Below, piece after piece: positions 17,335 to 24,735 of a stretch of DNA of 35,242 bases. This DNA is from Anoxybacillus sp. J5B_2022 (GTDB taxonomy: Bacteria > Bacillota > Bacilli > Bacillales > Anoxybacillaceae). The translations under genes and the position numbers were made by a program. Each line of letters starts with the position of its first letter. Within the stretch, counting starts at the first letter, position 1. The notes beneath the pieces are model-generated. The model was not told the origin of the DNA, did not search any database, and worked only from the letters and a program-made list of their open reading frames with translations. The stretch covers positions 1 to 35,242 of the forward strand of contig NZ_JAPSMC010000031.1 of NCBI RefSeq assembly GCF_026847645.1, read 5' to 3'.

Positions 17335-17892
17335 ATGCCAGCAGTTGAATCAACGATGTTTCCATTAGGAAAACAAGCGCCATCTTTTGCGTTGATGAAT
17401 GCCATCGACGGCAACATCGTCCGGTTGGAAGAAATAAAATCGGACGTTGCGACCGTGATTATGTTTATTTGTAATCATTGCCCGTTTGTGAAACATGTTC
17501 AGCACGAGCTTGTCCGCCTTGCTAACGATTATCAGCCAAAAGGGGTCACTTTTGTCGCGATCAATTCTAATGATGTAGAAAAATATCCAGACGATTCGCC
17601 GGAGAACATGAAAAAAGTAGCGGAACAATTAGGGTATCCGTTCCCGTATTTGTTTGATGAAACGCAAGAAGTAGCAAAGGCGTATCAAGCAGCGTGCACA
17701 CCGGATTTTTACGTGTTTGACCGGGAATTAAAGTGCGTATACCGTGGGCAATTGGATGATTCGAGACCAGGCAACAATATTCCGGTTACCGGCGCATCCA
17801 TCCGCGCGGCATTAGATGCGTTATTAAGCGGCAACCCTGTGCCGGAGTCGCAAAAACCGAGCATCGGTTGCAGTATCAAATGGAAAGAATAA
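17335..17892 (+). CDS. Thioredoxin-fold protein, peroxiredoxin-like
   Basis: 185 residues with a CNHC active-site pair (C46 and C49) in FICNHCPFVKHV, typical of the PRX-like/TlpA-like group of cytoplasmic thioredoxin-fold proteins, and a later TPDFYVFD with the cis-Pro region. It probably acts as a thiol oxidoreductase or peroxiredoxin-like enzyme; the partner is unknown. I chose ATG 17335 because AAAGGGTG lies 6 bases upstream. A TATAAT at 17293-17298 probably serves as its -10; the -35 is weak. It is a single gene followed by a strong hairpin. Confidence 0.8.
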   Translation: MPAVESTMFPLGKQAPSFALMNAIDGNIVRLEEIKSDVATVIMFICNHCPFVKHVQHELVRLANDYQPKGVTFVAINSNDVEKYPDDSPENMKKVAEQLGYPFPYLFDETQEVAKAYQAACTPDFYVFDRELKCVYRGQLDDSRPGNNIPVTGASIRAALDALLSGNPVPESQKPSIGCSIKWKE

Positions 17893-17895
17893 CGT

Positions 17896-17930
17896 GAGCT
17901 GACTTCATGCGTCAGCTCCTTTTTATTTTT
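17896..17930 (+). terminator. Terminator after the thioredoxin-fold gene
   Basis: Perfect eight-pair stem GAGCTGAC with GTCAGCTC, a seven-base loop, then CTTTTTATTTTT. Confidence 0.9.
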
Positions 17931-18018
17931 CTGTTGCAGGTACATTCTTTTCACTGAATACGTATATATACAGTATGGATGCCCCCTTATGGATAAAAAT
18001 ACAAGGAGGAGTGTTGTG

Positions 18019-19002
18019 ATGTCGTCATATGGCATGTATGAAAACTCGATGTCTGCTCGGCCAAACGATGAATTAAAGGCATTAATCGGGAGAACCGTCA
18101 CCGTTTATCGTGGGGGACCTGAGTCAAAGACAGGGAAACTATTGGATGTTCAATCCGATTACCTTGCTCTCTTGAACGAAAACGAAGCTTCTATCGTTTA
18201 TTATGTGTTGCACCACGTCCAAAGTATTAGCGAGAATGCCAAAGCCAATTCGATGCCGTCCTTCTCTGCCAATAATGCAGCAATAGAACCGGTACGAGCG
18301 AGCAGTTTTTATGAACTGTTAAACGGTCTCGTTTTCAATAACATTAAAGTCAATCAAGGTGGACCGGAGTCGAAACAAGGAGCGTTACTAGCGGTAAATG
18401 ACGATCATATCGTCTTGTTTACGGAAGATGACGGTGTTGTCTTTTATCATCTTCATCATATTAAAAGCATTTATGTGCAAATGAAAAAGGAAGGAGCAGC
18501 AGAAACCACAGGGGAAGGAGCGGAAGTACCAAAGGAAGAAGCAAAAGTGGAAGAAATAACCGACGACCAGCCAACTGAAAAAACAGCTGACGGGTCGCCA
18601 TACGATCAGGCTATTTTATCGTACGTGAACACACCTAACTTTTCCGCTTTATTTAATTATTTAACGCATACGTGGGTTTCGATTAACCGTGGAGGCCCAG
18701 AAGCAGTCGAAGGAATCCTTGTTTCAGGAGGAAGCGGCTATTATACTGTGGTTAATCGGGATGAAATTATTCGAATGAATCCGAATCACATTAAAAGTAT
18801 AAGCTGTGGACCGAAAGGAGCGTTTCAAGCCGTGAATGACAAAGCGGCTAATGAACAGCAAAGTAGGCAGCCAACGAAAGAAGAACAGAAAGCGGAAGGA
18901 AAAGCAGACAAAGAAGCGAAAAAAGAAGAGGCGAAAGAGAAAGAAAGGAATCCGAAAATGTACGATGAAAAGACGAAAAAATCGAAGAAAAAGCTAAAAT
19001 GA
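18019..19002 (+). CDS. Spore-coat-like protein with three tandem DUF2642-like repeats
   Basis: 327 residues. Three copies of a roughly 50-residue unit can be aligned. Each begins with a hydrophobic L-x-G/T segment, then (V/I)xxGGPE(S/A), then xGxLL, then a strand pair, and ends in HHVQSI, HHIKSI or NHIKSI. The copies start near residues 18, 97 and 207. Between the second and third is an acidic linker (GAAETTGEGAEVPKEEAK), and the last 60 residues are a Lys/Glu-rich tail. The unit resembles the small beta-barrel DUF2642 of Bacillus coat-associated proteins (inference from pattern). I chose ATG 18019 because AAGGAGGAG lies before it; GTG 18016 is a close alternative. Confidence 0.7.
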   Translation: MSSYGMYENSMSARPNDELKALIGRTVTVYRGGPESKTGKLLDVQSDYLALLNENEASIVYYVLHHVQSISENAKANSMPSFSANNAAIEPVRASSFYELLNGLVFNNIKVNQGGPESKQGALLAVNDDHIVLFTEDDGVVFYHLHHIKSIYVQMKKEGAAETTGEGAEVPKEEAKVEEITDDQPTEKTADGSPYDQAILSYVNTPNFSALFNYLTHTWVSINRGGPEAVEGILVSGGSGYYTVVNRDEIIRMNPNHIKSISCGPKGAFQAVNDKAANEQQSRQPTKEEQKAEGKADKEAKKEEAKEKERNPKMYDEKTKKSKKKLK

Positions 19003-19114
19003 GAAAGAGAGCAATACCACATGCTCATACCACCAAAACAAACTTCATGTCCTTCATATCATAACGCTTTTAAATAATCTTAATACGACTACATACATGC
19101 AGGTGGTGGCATTG

Positions 19115-19243
19115 GTGAGCAAAAAGATATCGATTGAGGAGATGTGTGAGTTTTTCTGTCCGTACAATGCGTTTATTAAGTTTTTTTCAAAATCCCGCAG
19201 CTATTCGCTATTGACTTTTAGGAATTTATCGTGTAGTATGTAG
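19115..19243 (+). CDS. Possible 42-residue peptide gene overlapping the csp promoter
   Basis: An open frame starts at GTG 19115 (TTG 19112 also possible) behind AGGTGG and runs to TAG 19243. It encodes VSKKISIEEMCEFFC, then an aromatic- and Lys-rich tail with three cysteines overall. Its last ten codons overlap the csp promoter. No family is recognised; it may be chance. Confidence 0.25.
   Translation: MSKKISIEEMCEFFCPYNAFIKFFSKSRSYSLLTFRNLSCSM
19211..19239 (+). promoter_or_regulatory. Sigma-A promoter of the cold-shock gene
   Basis: TTGACT (19211-19216) and TAGTAT (19234-19239) with a 17-base spacer. The expected start is near 19246, giving a leader of about 158 bases before the csp start codon. 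Confidence 0.65.
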
Positions 19244-19283
19244 TAAGTACCATTCAGTTCGTTATATCAAGGATCGTTGTAAG

Positions 19284-19347
19284 TCGCGCCTCATCGGAAG
19301 AGAAGGCCCTCTTAGCAAGCCTTCCTTACCGTGATGGCGCGATTTTT
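19284..19347 (+). promoter_or_regulatory. Terminator-like hairpin in the csp leader (possible attenuator)
   Basis: TCGCGCC (19284-19290) pairs with GGCGCGA (19336-19342), with further TCA/TGA and CGG/CCG pairs and an inner AAGGC/GCCTT hairpin, and is followed by TTTTT (19343-19347). It lies between the promoter and the gene, so it could stop transcripts early unless refolded. Long structured leaders that respond to temperature are known for csp mRNAs, but I do not recognise this fold. Confidence 0.5.
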
Positions 19348-19403
19348 CTATTTAATGAGTAATGAAGGATGGTCAATTTTCAATTTGTTTTGGAGGAATT
19401 CAA

Positions 19404-19604
19404 ATGAACACAGGTACAGTAAAATGGTTTAATGCAGAAAAAGGATTTGGATTTATTGAAATGGAAGGCGGCAACGACGTATTCGTTCATTTCACAGCGA
19501 TCCAAGGCGACGGATTTAAAACGCTTGAAGAAGGCCAAAAAGTGACATTCGACATTATCGACGGAAACCGTGGTCCGCAAGCGGCGAACGTCCGAAAAGG
19601 ATAA
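19404..19604 (+). CDS. Cold-shock protein (CspA/CspB family)
   Basis: 66-residue OB-fold RNA/DNA chaperone. RNP1 KGFGFIE is at 13-19 and RNP2 VFVHF at 26-30; the length is exactly that of the family. TTGGAGGAATTCAA gives a strong ribosome binding site before ATG 19404. It has its own promoter, a long leader and a terminator. The usual aromatic surface residues (W8, F15, F17, F27, H29, F30) are all present, so it should be functional. Confidence 0.96.
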   Translation: MNTGTVKWFNAEKGFGFIEMEGGNDVFVHFTAIQGDGFKTLEEGQKVTFDIIDGNRGPQAANVRKG

Positions 19605-19618
19605 ACGTGCAGTTACGA

Positions 19619-19653
19619 AAAGTGGTTCTGCTTTTGGCAGAACTACTTTTTTT
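19619..19653 (+). terminator. Terminator after csp
   Basis: Eleven-pair stem (19621-19631 with 19637-19647, one G-T pair), a five-base loop, then seven T. Confidence 0.9.
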
Positions 19654-19772
19654 ATGAGTTAGAAAAACGGGATTCTCACTGGCGCAGCTTCGGAGCTGTA
19701 AGGATGGATGAGAGGTAGGGCTTCCATTGTTTTGCGTTTTTCGGTATGGTATAGGGGAGAGGGGGAAAAGAA

Positions 19773-20156
19773 ATGTATCGTGTATTTGTTTATGGGACGT
19801 TGCTTGTCGGGGAAGCGAATCATCATATTGCCGCACCGTATTTGCAGCATGTGCAGCCTGGCAAAGTAAAGGGGCGGCTTTATGACGTCGGAGCGTATCC
19901 AGCGCTTGTGCTTGACGAAGAGGGAGAAGTAGTCGGCGAATGGTTGACAGTGACAGAAGAAGGAATAAGACGAATGGATGTGTTGGAAGATTATGAGGAA
20001 GGTGGCACCAATAACGAATATGAGCGGGTGTGGATCAAAGATTGCGAACAAGACATCGAAGGATATGTATACATCTACACTCCTGAAAAAGCGGCACACC
20101 TTCCGCTCATTGCATCGGGATCGTGGCGAGAACATCGCCGAACGAAGATGCGCTGA
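19773..20156 (+). CDS. Gamma-glutamylcyclotransferase-like protein (YtfP/GGACT family)
   Basis: 127 residues of the AIG2/GGCT fold. The substrate-binding YGTL loop is at 7-10, preceded by MYRVFV. The region DVLEDYEEGGTNNEYERV carries the acidic residue expected for catalysis and a typical YxR strand. Family members release 5-oxoproline from gamma-glutamyl amines or peptides; the substrate here is unknown. ATG 19773 follows GGGGGA. It is a single gene with a terminator right after the stop. Confidence 0.85.
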   Translation: MYRVFVYGTLLVGEANHHIAAPYLQHVQPGKVKGRLYDVGAYPALVLDEEGEVVGEWLTVTEEGIRRMDVLEDYEEGGTNNEYERVWIKDCEQDIEGYVYIYTPEKAAHLPLIASGSWREHRRTKMR

Positions 20157-20188
20157 AAAAGTGTTTGGGATGGACCAGACACTTTTTT
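20156..20188 (+). terminator. Terminator after the GGCT-like gene
   Basis: AAGTGTTTGG pairs with CCAGACACTT (one G-T pair), flanked by A and T runs. Confidence 0.85.
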
Positions 20189-20439
20189 AGTTGACCACAA
20201 AAATTTCAAAAGTTCATTTGCAAAAACGGAACAAGTGGCATCGATTTTGACGATATCTCCCACCACAAACTGAAAGATTGTTTTTTTATTTATATAAAAG
20301 TATAAATATACAAACAAATTTATTAAGAAGCGAGGTTCCTTTCGCTTCCTTCCATTTTTCCTCTAACCACATATAACACGCGAGTTGAAAGCGTTTTATC
20401 GAAAAATTATAAAAATACAAAAAGATTGATAAAAAAGTA
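20189..20439. other. Intergenic stretch with no supported gene
   Basis: AT-rich DNA before the glnA promoter. It holds a short hairpin (GAAGCGA with TCGCTTC, about 20328-20348) and a partial catabolite-response-like match at 20386-20399 that departs from the consensus at the last two bases. A minus-strand open frame here has no start signal and runs into coding DNA of the neighbour, so I do not count it. Confidence 0.5.
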
Positions 20440-20515
20440 TTGTCAAAACGAGAATGATTCAATATAATAAAAGCATGTTAGAAAATTAAACGTACGAATG
20501 TGAGGTTATGTAACA
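20440..20515 (+). promoter_or_regulatory. glnA promoter and GlnR/TnrA-type box over the ribosome binding site
   Basis: TTGTCA (20440-20445), a 17-base spacer and TATAAT (20463-20468) form a good sigma-A promoter. TGTGA-N7-TAACA at 20499-20515 is an exact match to the GlnR/TnrA consensus TGTNA-N7-TNACA. It covers the ribosome binding site and ends on the A of the ATG, about 25 bases after the expected transcription start. A half-match (TGTTA) sits at 20476-20480. Nitrogen-dependent repression by a downstream roadblock is inferred. Confidence 0.65.
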
Positions 20516-21879
20516 TGTCAAAAGTTTTAGCTTCGCAAACGAGCGATCAAACAGCGGTTCTTGAGCAAATTAAAGAAACGATCAAACAAAAACATGTCGA
20601 GCTTTTGCATTTGCAATTTGTCGACATTGAAGGAATTTTAAAGCACGTAACGGTAACAGCGGAACAGCTCGATGATGTCGTCGAAGGAAAAATCATGTTC
20701 GATGGTTCTTCGATCAAAGGCTTTTCGCCAATTAACCGTTCTGACCTTTACCTTCTTCCAGACTTAAATACGTTTGCCGTATTGCCTTGGACAGTAGAAG
20801 AAGGGTATTCGGAAGCACGCTTTCTTTGCTCGGTCACGAATCCCGACGGCACGTTATTTGAAGGCGATCCGCGTAACGTATTGAAAAAAACAGTTGAACG
20901 TGCCGCACAAAAAGGGTATACGATTTCGGTCGGTCCAGAGCTAGAATTCTTCTTATTTAAAACGGACGAAAATGGAAATCCGACAACAGAGCCACAAGAT
21001 AACGGCGGATATTTTGAACCGTCGCCAAAAGACCTTGGGGAACGCGTTCGGTTAGCCATTTACCGCGCGTTAAAAGCAATGGGCTTTACGATCGAAGCAT
21101 CACACCATGAAGTAGCGGAAGGGCAACACGAAATTAACTTTAAATATGCCGATGCGTTAGGAGCAGCGGACAACGCAACGACGTATAAATGGGTGGTAAA
21201 AACGATCGCAAGCCAATACGGTCTTCACGCGACATTTATGCCGAAACCGGTATTTGGCATTAACGGTTCTGGCATGCACGTAAACATGTCGTTATTTAAA
21301 GATGGCGAAAATGCGTTCTTTGATCCAAGCGATGAAAACCAACTTTCGGAAACGGCATACCAATTTATCGCTGGCTTATTGAAAAACGTCAAAAGCTTTG
21401 CGGCGGTGACAAACCCATTAGTCAACTCGTACAAACGGCTTGTGCCAGGATATGAGGCACCATGCTATATCGCTTGGTCGGCATCAAACCGTTCGGCGTT
21501 GATTCGTATTCCAGCAAAACGTGGTGTAGCTACTCGCGTCGAACTTCGTTGCCCAGACCCATCCGCTAACCCATATTTAGCATATGCCATTATCGCTGCT
21601 GCAGGGCTTGATGGAGTCGAAAACGGGTTGCAAGCACCAGCGCCAATTGATGAAGATATTTTCCATATGTCCGAAGAGCGCCGGGCAGAGCTTGGCATTG
21701 AAAACCTTCCGGGCAGCCTAGGAAAAGCAATCGAAGAATTAGAGGCTGGCACGATTGGTCGCGACACGTTAGGCGAACACGTCTTTAATGAATATGTTGC
21801 AATGAAAAAAGCAGAATGGGACAGCTACCGCACCGCTGTACACGCTTGGGAAATTGAACAATACCAAGGAAAATTTTAA
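20515..21879 (+). CDS. glnA: Glutamine synthetase, type I paralogue (not in a glnR operon)
   Basis: 454 residues. It makes glutamine from glutamate, ammonia and ATP as a cytoplasmic dodecamer. Active-site landmarks are DGSSIKGF, GPELEFFLF, NGSGMHVNMSL, NPLVNSYKRLVPGYEAP and SNRSALIRIP. After DGSSI this protein reads KGFSPINRSD, whereas B. subtilis GlnA has EGFVRIEESD. The Arg62 that gives glutamine feedback inhibition there is therefore Pro here. glnR is not adjacent, unlike the standard glnRA operon. The N-terminus is some ten residues longer than usual. ATG 20515 follows GAGGTT. I read it as an extra GS with altered regulation. Confidence 0.92.
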   Translation: MSKVLASQTSDQTAVLEQIKETIKQKHVELLHLQFVDIEGILKHVTVTAEQLDDVVEGKIMFDGSSIKGFSPINRSDLYLLPDLNTFAVLPWTVEEGYSEARFLCSVTNPDGTLFEGDPRNVLKKTVERAAQKGYTISVGPELEFFLFKTDENGNPTTEPQDNGGYFEPSPKDLGERVRLAIYRALKAMGFTIEASHHEVAEGQHEINFKYADALGAADNATTYKWVVKTIASQYGLHATFMPKPVFGINGSGMHVNMSLFKDGENAFFDPSDENQLSETAYQFIAGLLKNVKSFAAVTNPLVNSYKRLVPGYEAPCYIAWSASNRSALIRIPAKRGVATRVELRCPDPSANPYLAYAIIAAAGLDGVENGLQAPAPIDEDIFHMSEERRAELGIENLPGSLGKAIEELEAGTIGRDTLGEHVFNEYVAMKKAEWDSYRTAVHAWEIEQYQGKF

Positions 21880-21905
21880 AAAACGGGCGCACCGCCCGTT
21901 TTTTT
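21878..21905 (+). terminator. Terminator after glnA
   Basis: Stem ACGGGCG with CGCCCGT, CAC loop, flanked by A6 and T7. Confidence 0.92.
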
Positions 21906-21969
21906 GTTTTCTATCAATCTAAAATTTGGTAAAATACTAGAAAACAACTTTACGATAGGGGAGTGTATA

Positions 21970-22932
21970 ATGAGTAAACCGGTAGATTTAGGTTATGGCA
22001 TTTCGTTGATTGACGTGTTTGATTTAAAGACGGCCCAGCGCACCGGTACATATGTACTTCATGAAAAAGAACTGACGATTATTGAAACGAGTGCTAGTCC
22101 ATCGATTCCGTATTTGTTAAACGGATTGGAAGCATTAGGGCTAAATCCGGCGGACATTCAAAACATTATTGTCACCCATATTCATTTAGACCATGCCGGC
22201 GGGGCGGGATTACTCCTTGAAAAATGCCCGAACGCCCGCGTCATCGTCCATCCGAAAGGAAAGCGGCATTTAGCTGATCCTTCCCGGTTGATTCAAGGAG
22301 CAAAAGCGGTATATGGCGAAAAATTTGATGAACTGTTCGATCCGATTGTTTCGATTCCAGAAGACCGGCTCGTTACAATGGAAGACGGAGATACGTTAAC
22401 ACTTAGCAACGAGCGCACACTCACCTTTTTCGATACGCCAGGGCATGCGAACCATCATTTTTCTATTTACGATTCGAAAAGCAACGGCATATTTACAGGC
22501 GATACGATTGGTGTCTATTATCCACAACTACTTGCGTATGGGGTAGAATTATATCTTCCGTCTACCTCGCCAAGCCAATTTAACCCAGAAGCGATGCTTC
22601 ATTCAGCGAAGCGGCTCGAGGAGTTGAATCCATCGCGGATTTACTTCGGTCATTTCGGCATGTCGGAACGCCCGCATGTTGTATTGGAACAGTTGCGTGG
22701 TTGGCTGCCGAAATTTGTGGAAGTAGGCGATCGGGTCATGGAGGAACAGCCGCTTCTCTCGTTCGAAGACAAAGCAAAAGCGGTAGCTAAAGGCTTTATC
22801 GAGCTCGTGCAATCGTATTTAGATGAACGTCAAGTGCCACGCAATTCCGATGTTTACCAAATCCTTCACCTCGATTTAAGCGTTTGTGCGATGGGAATGG
22901 TCGATTATTTCCAAAAGCAAGAAGCAAAATGA
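21970..22932 (+). CDS. Metallo-beta-lactamase-fold hydrolase
   Basis: 320 residues. The metal site THIHLDHAGGAG (HxHxDH) and a later DTPGHANHH with GDT give the full set of MBL-fold ligands. The C-terminal third (after about residue 215) is a helical extension including YFGHFG, the last metal histidine. It is a soluble hydrolase of the broad MBL family; the substrate is unknown, and it is not a beta-lactamase by context. ATG 21970 follows AGGGGAGTG. It is a single gene between the glnA terminator and its own. Confidence 0.85.
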   Translation: MSKPVDLGYGISLIDVFDLKTAQRTGTYVLHEKELTIIETSASPSIPYLLNGLEALGLNPADIQNIIVTHIHLDHAGGAGLLLEKCPNARVIVHPKGKRHLADPSRLIQGAKAVYGEKFDELFDPIVSIPEDRLVTMEDGDTLTLSNERTLTFFDTPGHANHHFSIYDSKSNGIFTGDTIGVYYPQLLAYGVELYLPSTSPSQFNPEAMLHSAKRLEELNPSRIYFGHFGMSERPHVVLEQLRGWLPKFVEVGDRVMEEQPLLSFEDKAKAVAKGFIELVQSYLDERQVPRNSDVYQILHLDLSVCAMGMVDYFQKQEAK

Positions 22933-22961
22933 AAGCGGTTGCGGTCTGCGCCGCTTTTTTT
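22932..22961 (+). terminator. Terminator after the MBL-fold gene
   Basis: AAAGCGG (22932-22938) pairs with CCGCTTT (22951-22957); T tract to 22961. The stem begins on the last base of the stop codon. Confidence 0.85.
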
Positions 22962-23038
22962 CATGGCGTATGATTATGATTATAATGGAAACGTATTGTA
23001 TCATAAAACTAGCAGCTGGTTTAAGAAAGGGTGATTGC

Positions 23039-23830
23039 GTGAAGATCAATAGTGTTAAAATCATCACCGTGTTGTCAATTCTCGCGAGCGGACTATGGAT
23101 TTTGGGACTTGGAGTAATGGTCCAAGATCAGTTTTTTCATCAAGCAACGCCGCTTCCGCCGAAAGTAGCAACCGAGGCGAAAACAAACGACCGTACGCTT
23201 CATCTTGTGGCGCTTGGCGATTCGTTAACGCGCGGCACGGGCGATGAAACAGGGAAAGGCTATGTCGGTTATCTCGTCGACGAATTGCGAACAAAAACGA
23301 AGCAACCGCTCCAACTCACAAATTTAGCGATTAAAGGGCTGCGGTCTGCGGAACTTGTCCAACAACTCCGGCAACCTGAAGTCGAGCGCCAGCTAAAACA
23401 AGCGGACTTTGTGTTTATGACCATCGGCGGAAACGATTTGTTTCAAGGGGGAGAAGCGCTACGAAACCTTTCGTTTGCTCGCATCCAGCAGACGAAAGCA
23501 ATGTATTTGCGCAATTTAGAAACGATTTTCCGAACAATTCGGGCGGTCAATCCGCATGCGGTTGTTTTTTATATTAGTCTTTACAACCCGTTTAAGCAGC
23601 TAAACAATGGGAAAACAACGTCGGAGATCGTGCGCCAGTGGAATTATGATTCAGCAGAAGTAGCGGCACGCTATCCTAATATCATTGCAGTGCCAACGTA
23701 CGATTTATTCGAACTGCATGTAAATGAATACTTATACAGTGACCAATTTCATCCGAACAAAGAAGGGTACAAGCTCATCGGTGAACGAGTAGCCTCGCTC
23801 ATTACGTTCACGAAAGGGGGAGAAAAATGA
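23039..23830 (+). CDS. SGNH/GDSL-family lipase/esterase, membrane-anchored or secreted
   Basis: 263 residues. An N-terminal hydrophobic helix (IITVLSILASGLWILGLGV) serves as signal or anchor. SGNH block I is ALGDSLTRGTG, block III is GGNDLF, and block V is DQFHPNKEGY with the catalytic Asp-His. It is therefore a serine esterase acting outside the membrane. I chose GTG 23039 because AAAGGGTG lies 6 bases upstream and the product starts right at the charged end of the helix. The stop overlaps the ABC ATPase start (ATGA), so the enzyme and transporter are one operon. Confidence 0.88.
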   Translation: MKINSVKIITVLSILASGLWILGLGVMVQDQFFHQATPLPPKVATEAKTNDRTLHLVALGDSLTRGTGDETGKGYVGYLVDELRTKTKQPLQLTNLAIKGLRSAELVQQLRQPEVERQLKQADFVFMTIGGNDLFQGGEALRNLSFARIQQTKAMYLRNLETIFRTIRAVNPHAVVFYISLYNPFKQLNNGKTTSEIVRQWNYDSAEVAARYPNIIAVPTYDLFELHVNEYLYSDQFHPNKEGYKLIGERVASLITFTKGGEK

Positions 23831-24735
23831 CCGATACATTAGTCGTGCAAAATTTACGAAAAAGGATAGGGAAAAAAGAGATCATTAAAGGGTTGTCTTT
23901 CACTTTGCGCGAAGGGGAAGTGTTCGGCTTTTTAGGCCCTAACGGTGCAGGGAAAACAACAACGATTCGCATGCTAGTCGGATTAATTAAGCCGACAGCT
24001 GGCCGGATTTCGATTTGTGGCTATGACCTGCACCGCCAATTTTCGCAAGCCATTCGCCATATTGGCTGCATTGTTGAAAATCCAGAGCTGTATCCTTATT
24101 TGAGTGGATGGGAAAATCTTGAACATTTTGCGCGCATGCTTCCCGATCTGCCAAAAGAACGGCTCCACGAGGTTGTTACATTAGTAGGGCTGCAAAACCG
24201 CATTCACGACCGTGTCCGTACGTATTCGTTAGGAATGCGCCAGCGGCTTGGCATCGCCCAAGCGCTATTAGGCCATCCGAAAGTATTGATTTTAGACGAA
24301 CCGACGAATGGCTTAGATCCGGTCGGCATTCGCGAAATGCGGGAATTTATTCGATTTTTAGCAGAGAAAGAAAAATTAAGCGTGCTCGTATCTTCCCATT
24401 TATTAAGCGAAATTCAGCTCATGTGCGACCGAGTGGCGATTATGTCGAAAGGGGAAATTATCCGGATTGATGATGTAGAACAGCTGTTAAAAGAACAAGC
24501 TCGCGTGTATTGGAAAGCAACACCGATTGAGCGGGCAAAAGTGATATTAGCGGAACAAACGGCAGTACTCGGCGAAAAAGACGGGATGATCGTCACATTT
24601 TACGAAGCCAATCAATTAGCCGCTTGGAACGAAAAACTTGTGCAAGCCGGCATCCACGTCAGCGAAATCCAGCCGAAACTACCAACGCTAGAAGATTTAT
24701 TTATTGAGCTGACAGGAGGGGAAACGATTGATTAA
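23827..24735 (+). CDS. ABC-2 transporter ATP-binding protein
   Basis: 302 residues. Walker A GPNGAGKT is at 37-44, signature YSLGMRQR at 133-140, Walker B VLILDEP at 153-159, with SSHLLSE for the switch His. The C-terminal 80 residues form the extra domain found in BcrA/YhcH-type ATPases. It overlaps the esterase gene by 4 bases and the permease by 8. The three should be co-translated; the permease is the obvious partner. The substrate is unknown. Confidence 0.92.
   Translation: MTDTLVVQNLRKRIGKKEIIKGLSFTLREGEVFGFLGPNGAGKTTTIRMLVGLIKPTAGRISICGYDLHRQFSQAIRHIGCIVENPELYPYLSGWENLEHFARMLPDLPKERLHEVVTLVGLQNRIHDRVRTYSLGMRQRLGIAQALLGHPKVLILDEPTNGLDPVGIREMREFIRFLAEKEKLSVLVSSHLLSEIQLMCDRVAIMSKGEIIRIDDVEQLLKEQARVYWKATPIERAKVILAEQTAVLGEKDGMIVTFYEANQLAAWNEKLVQAGIHVSEIQPKLPTLEDLFIELTGGETID

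Noticed and set aside
17314-17336. Seven-codon TTG frame behind GGAGGTGA ending on the thioredoxin-fold start codon, like a leader peptide
   Set aside because: The TATAAT at 17293-17298 places the transcript start inside or after the GGAGGTGA, so the leader would lack its ribosome binding site.
20190-20317. Minus-strand frame between the GGCT-like gene and glnA
   Set aside because: It has no ribosome binding site, reads through a terminator and continues antisense to a real gene.
20386-20399. Catabolite-response-like site upstream of glnA
   Set aside because: It departs from the consensus at the last two bases and lies about 50 bases before the -35 without other support.
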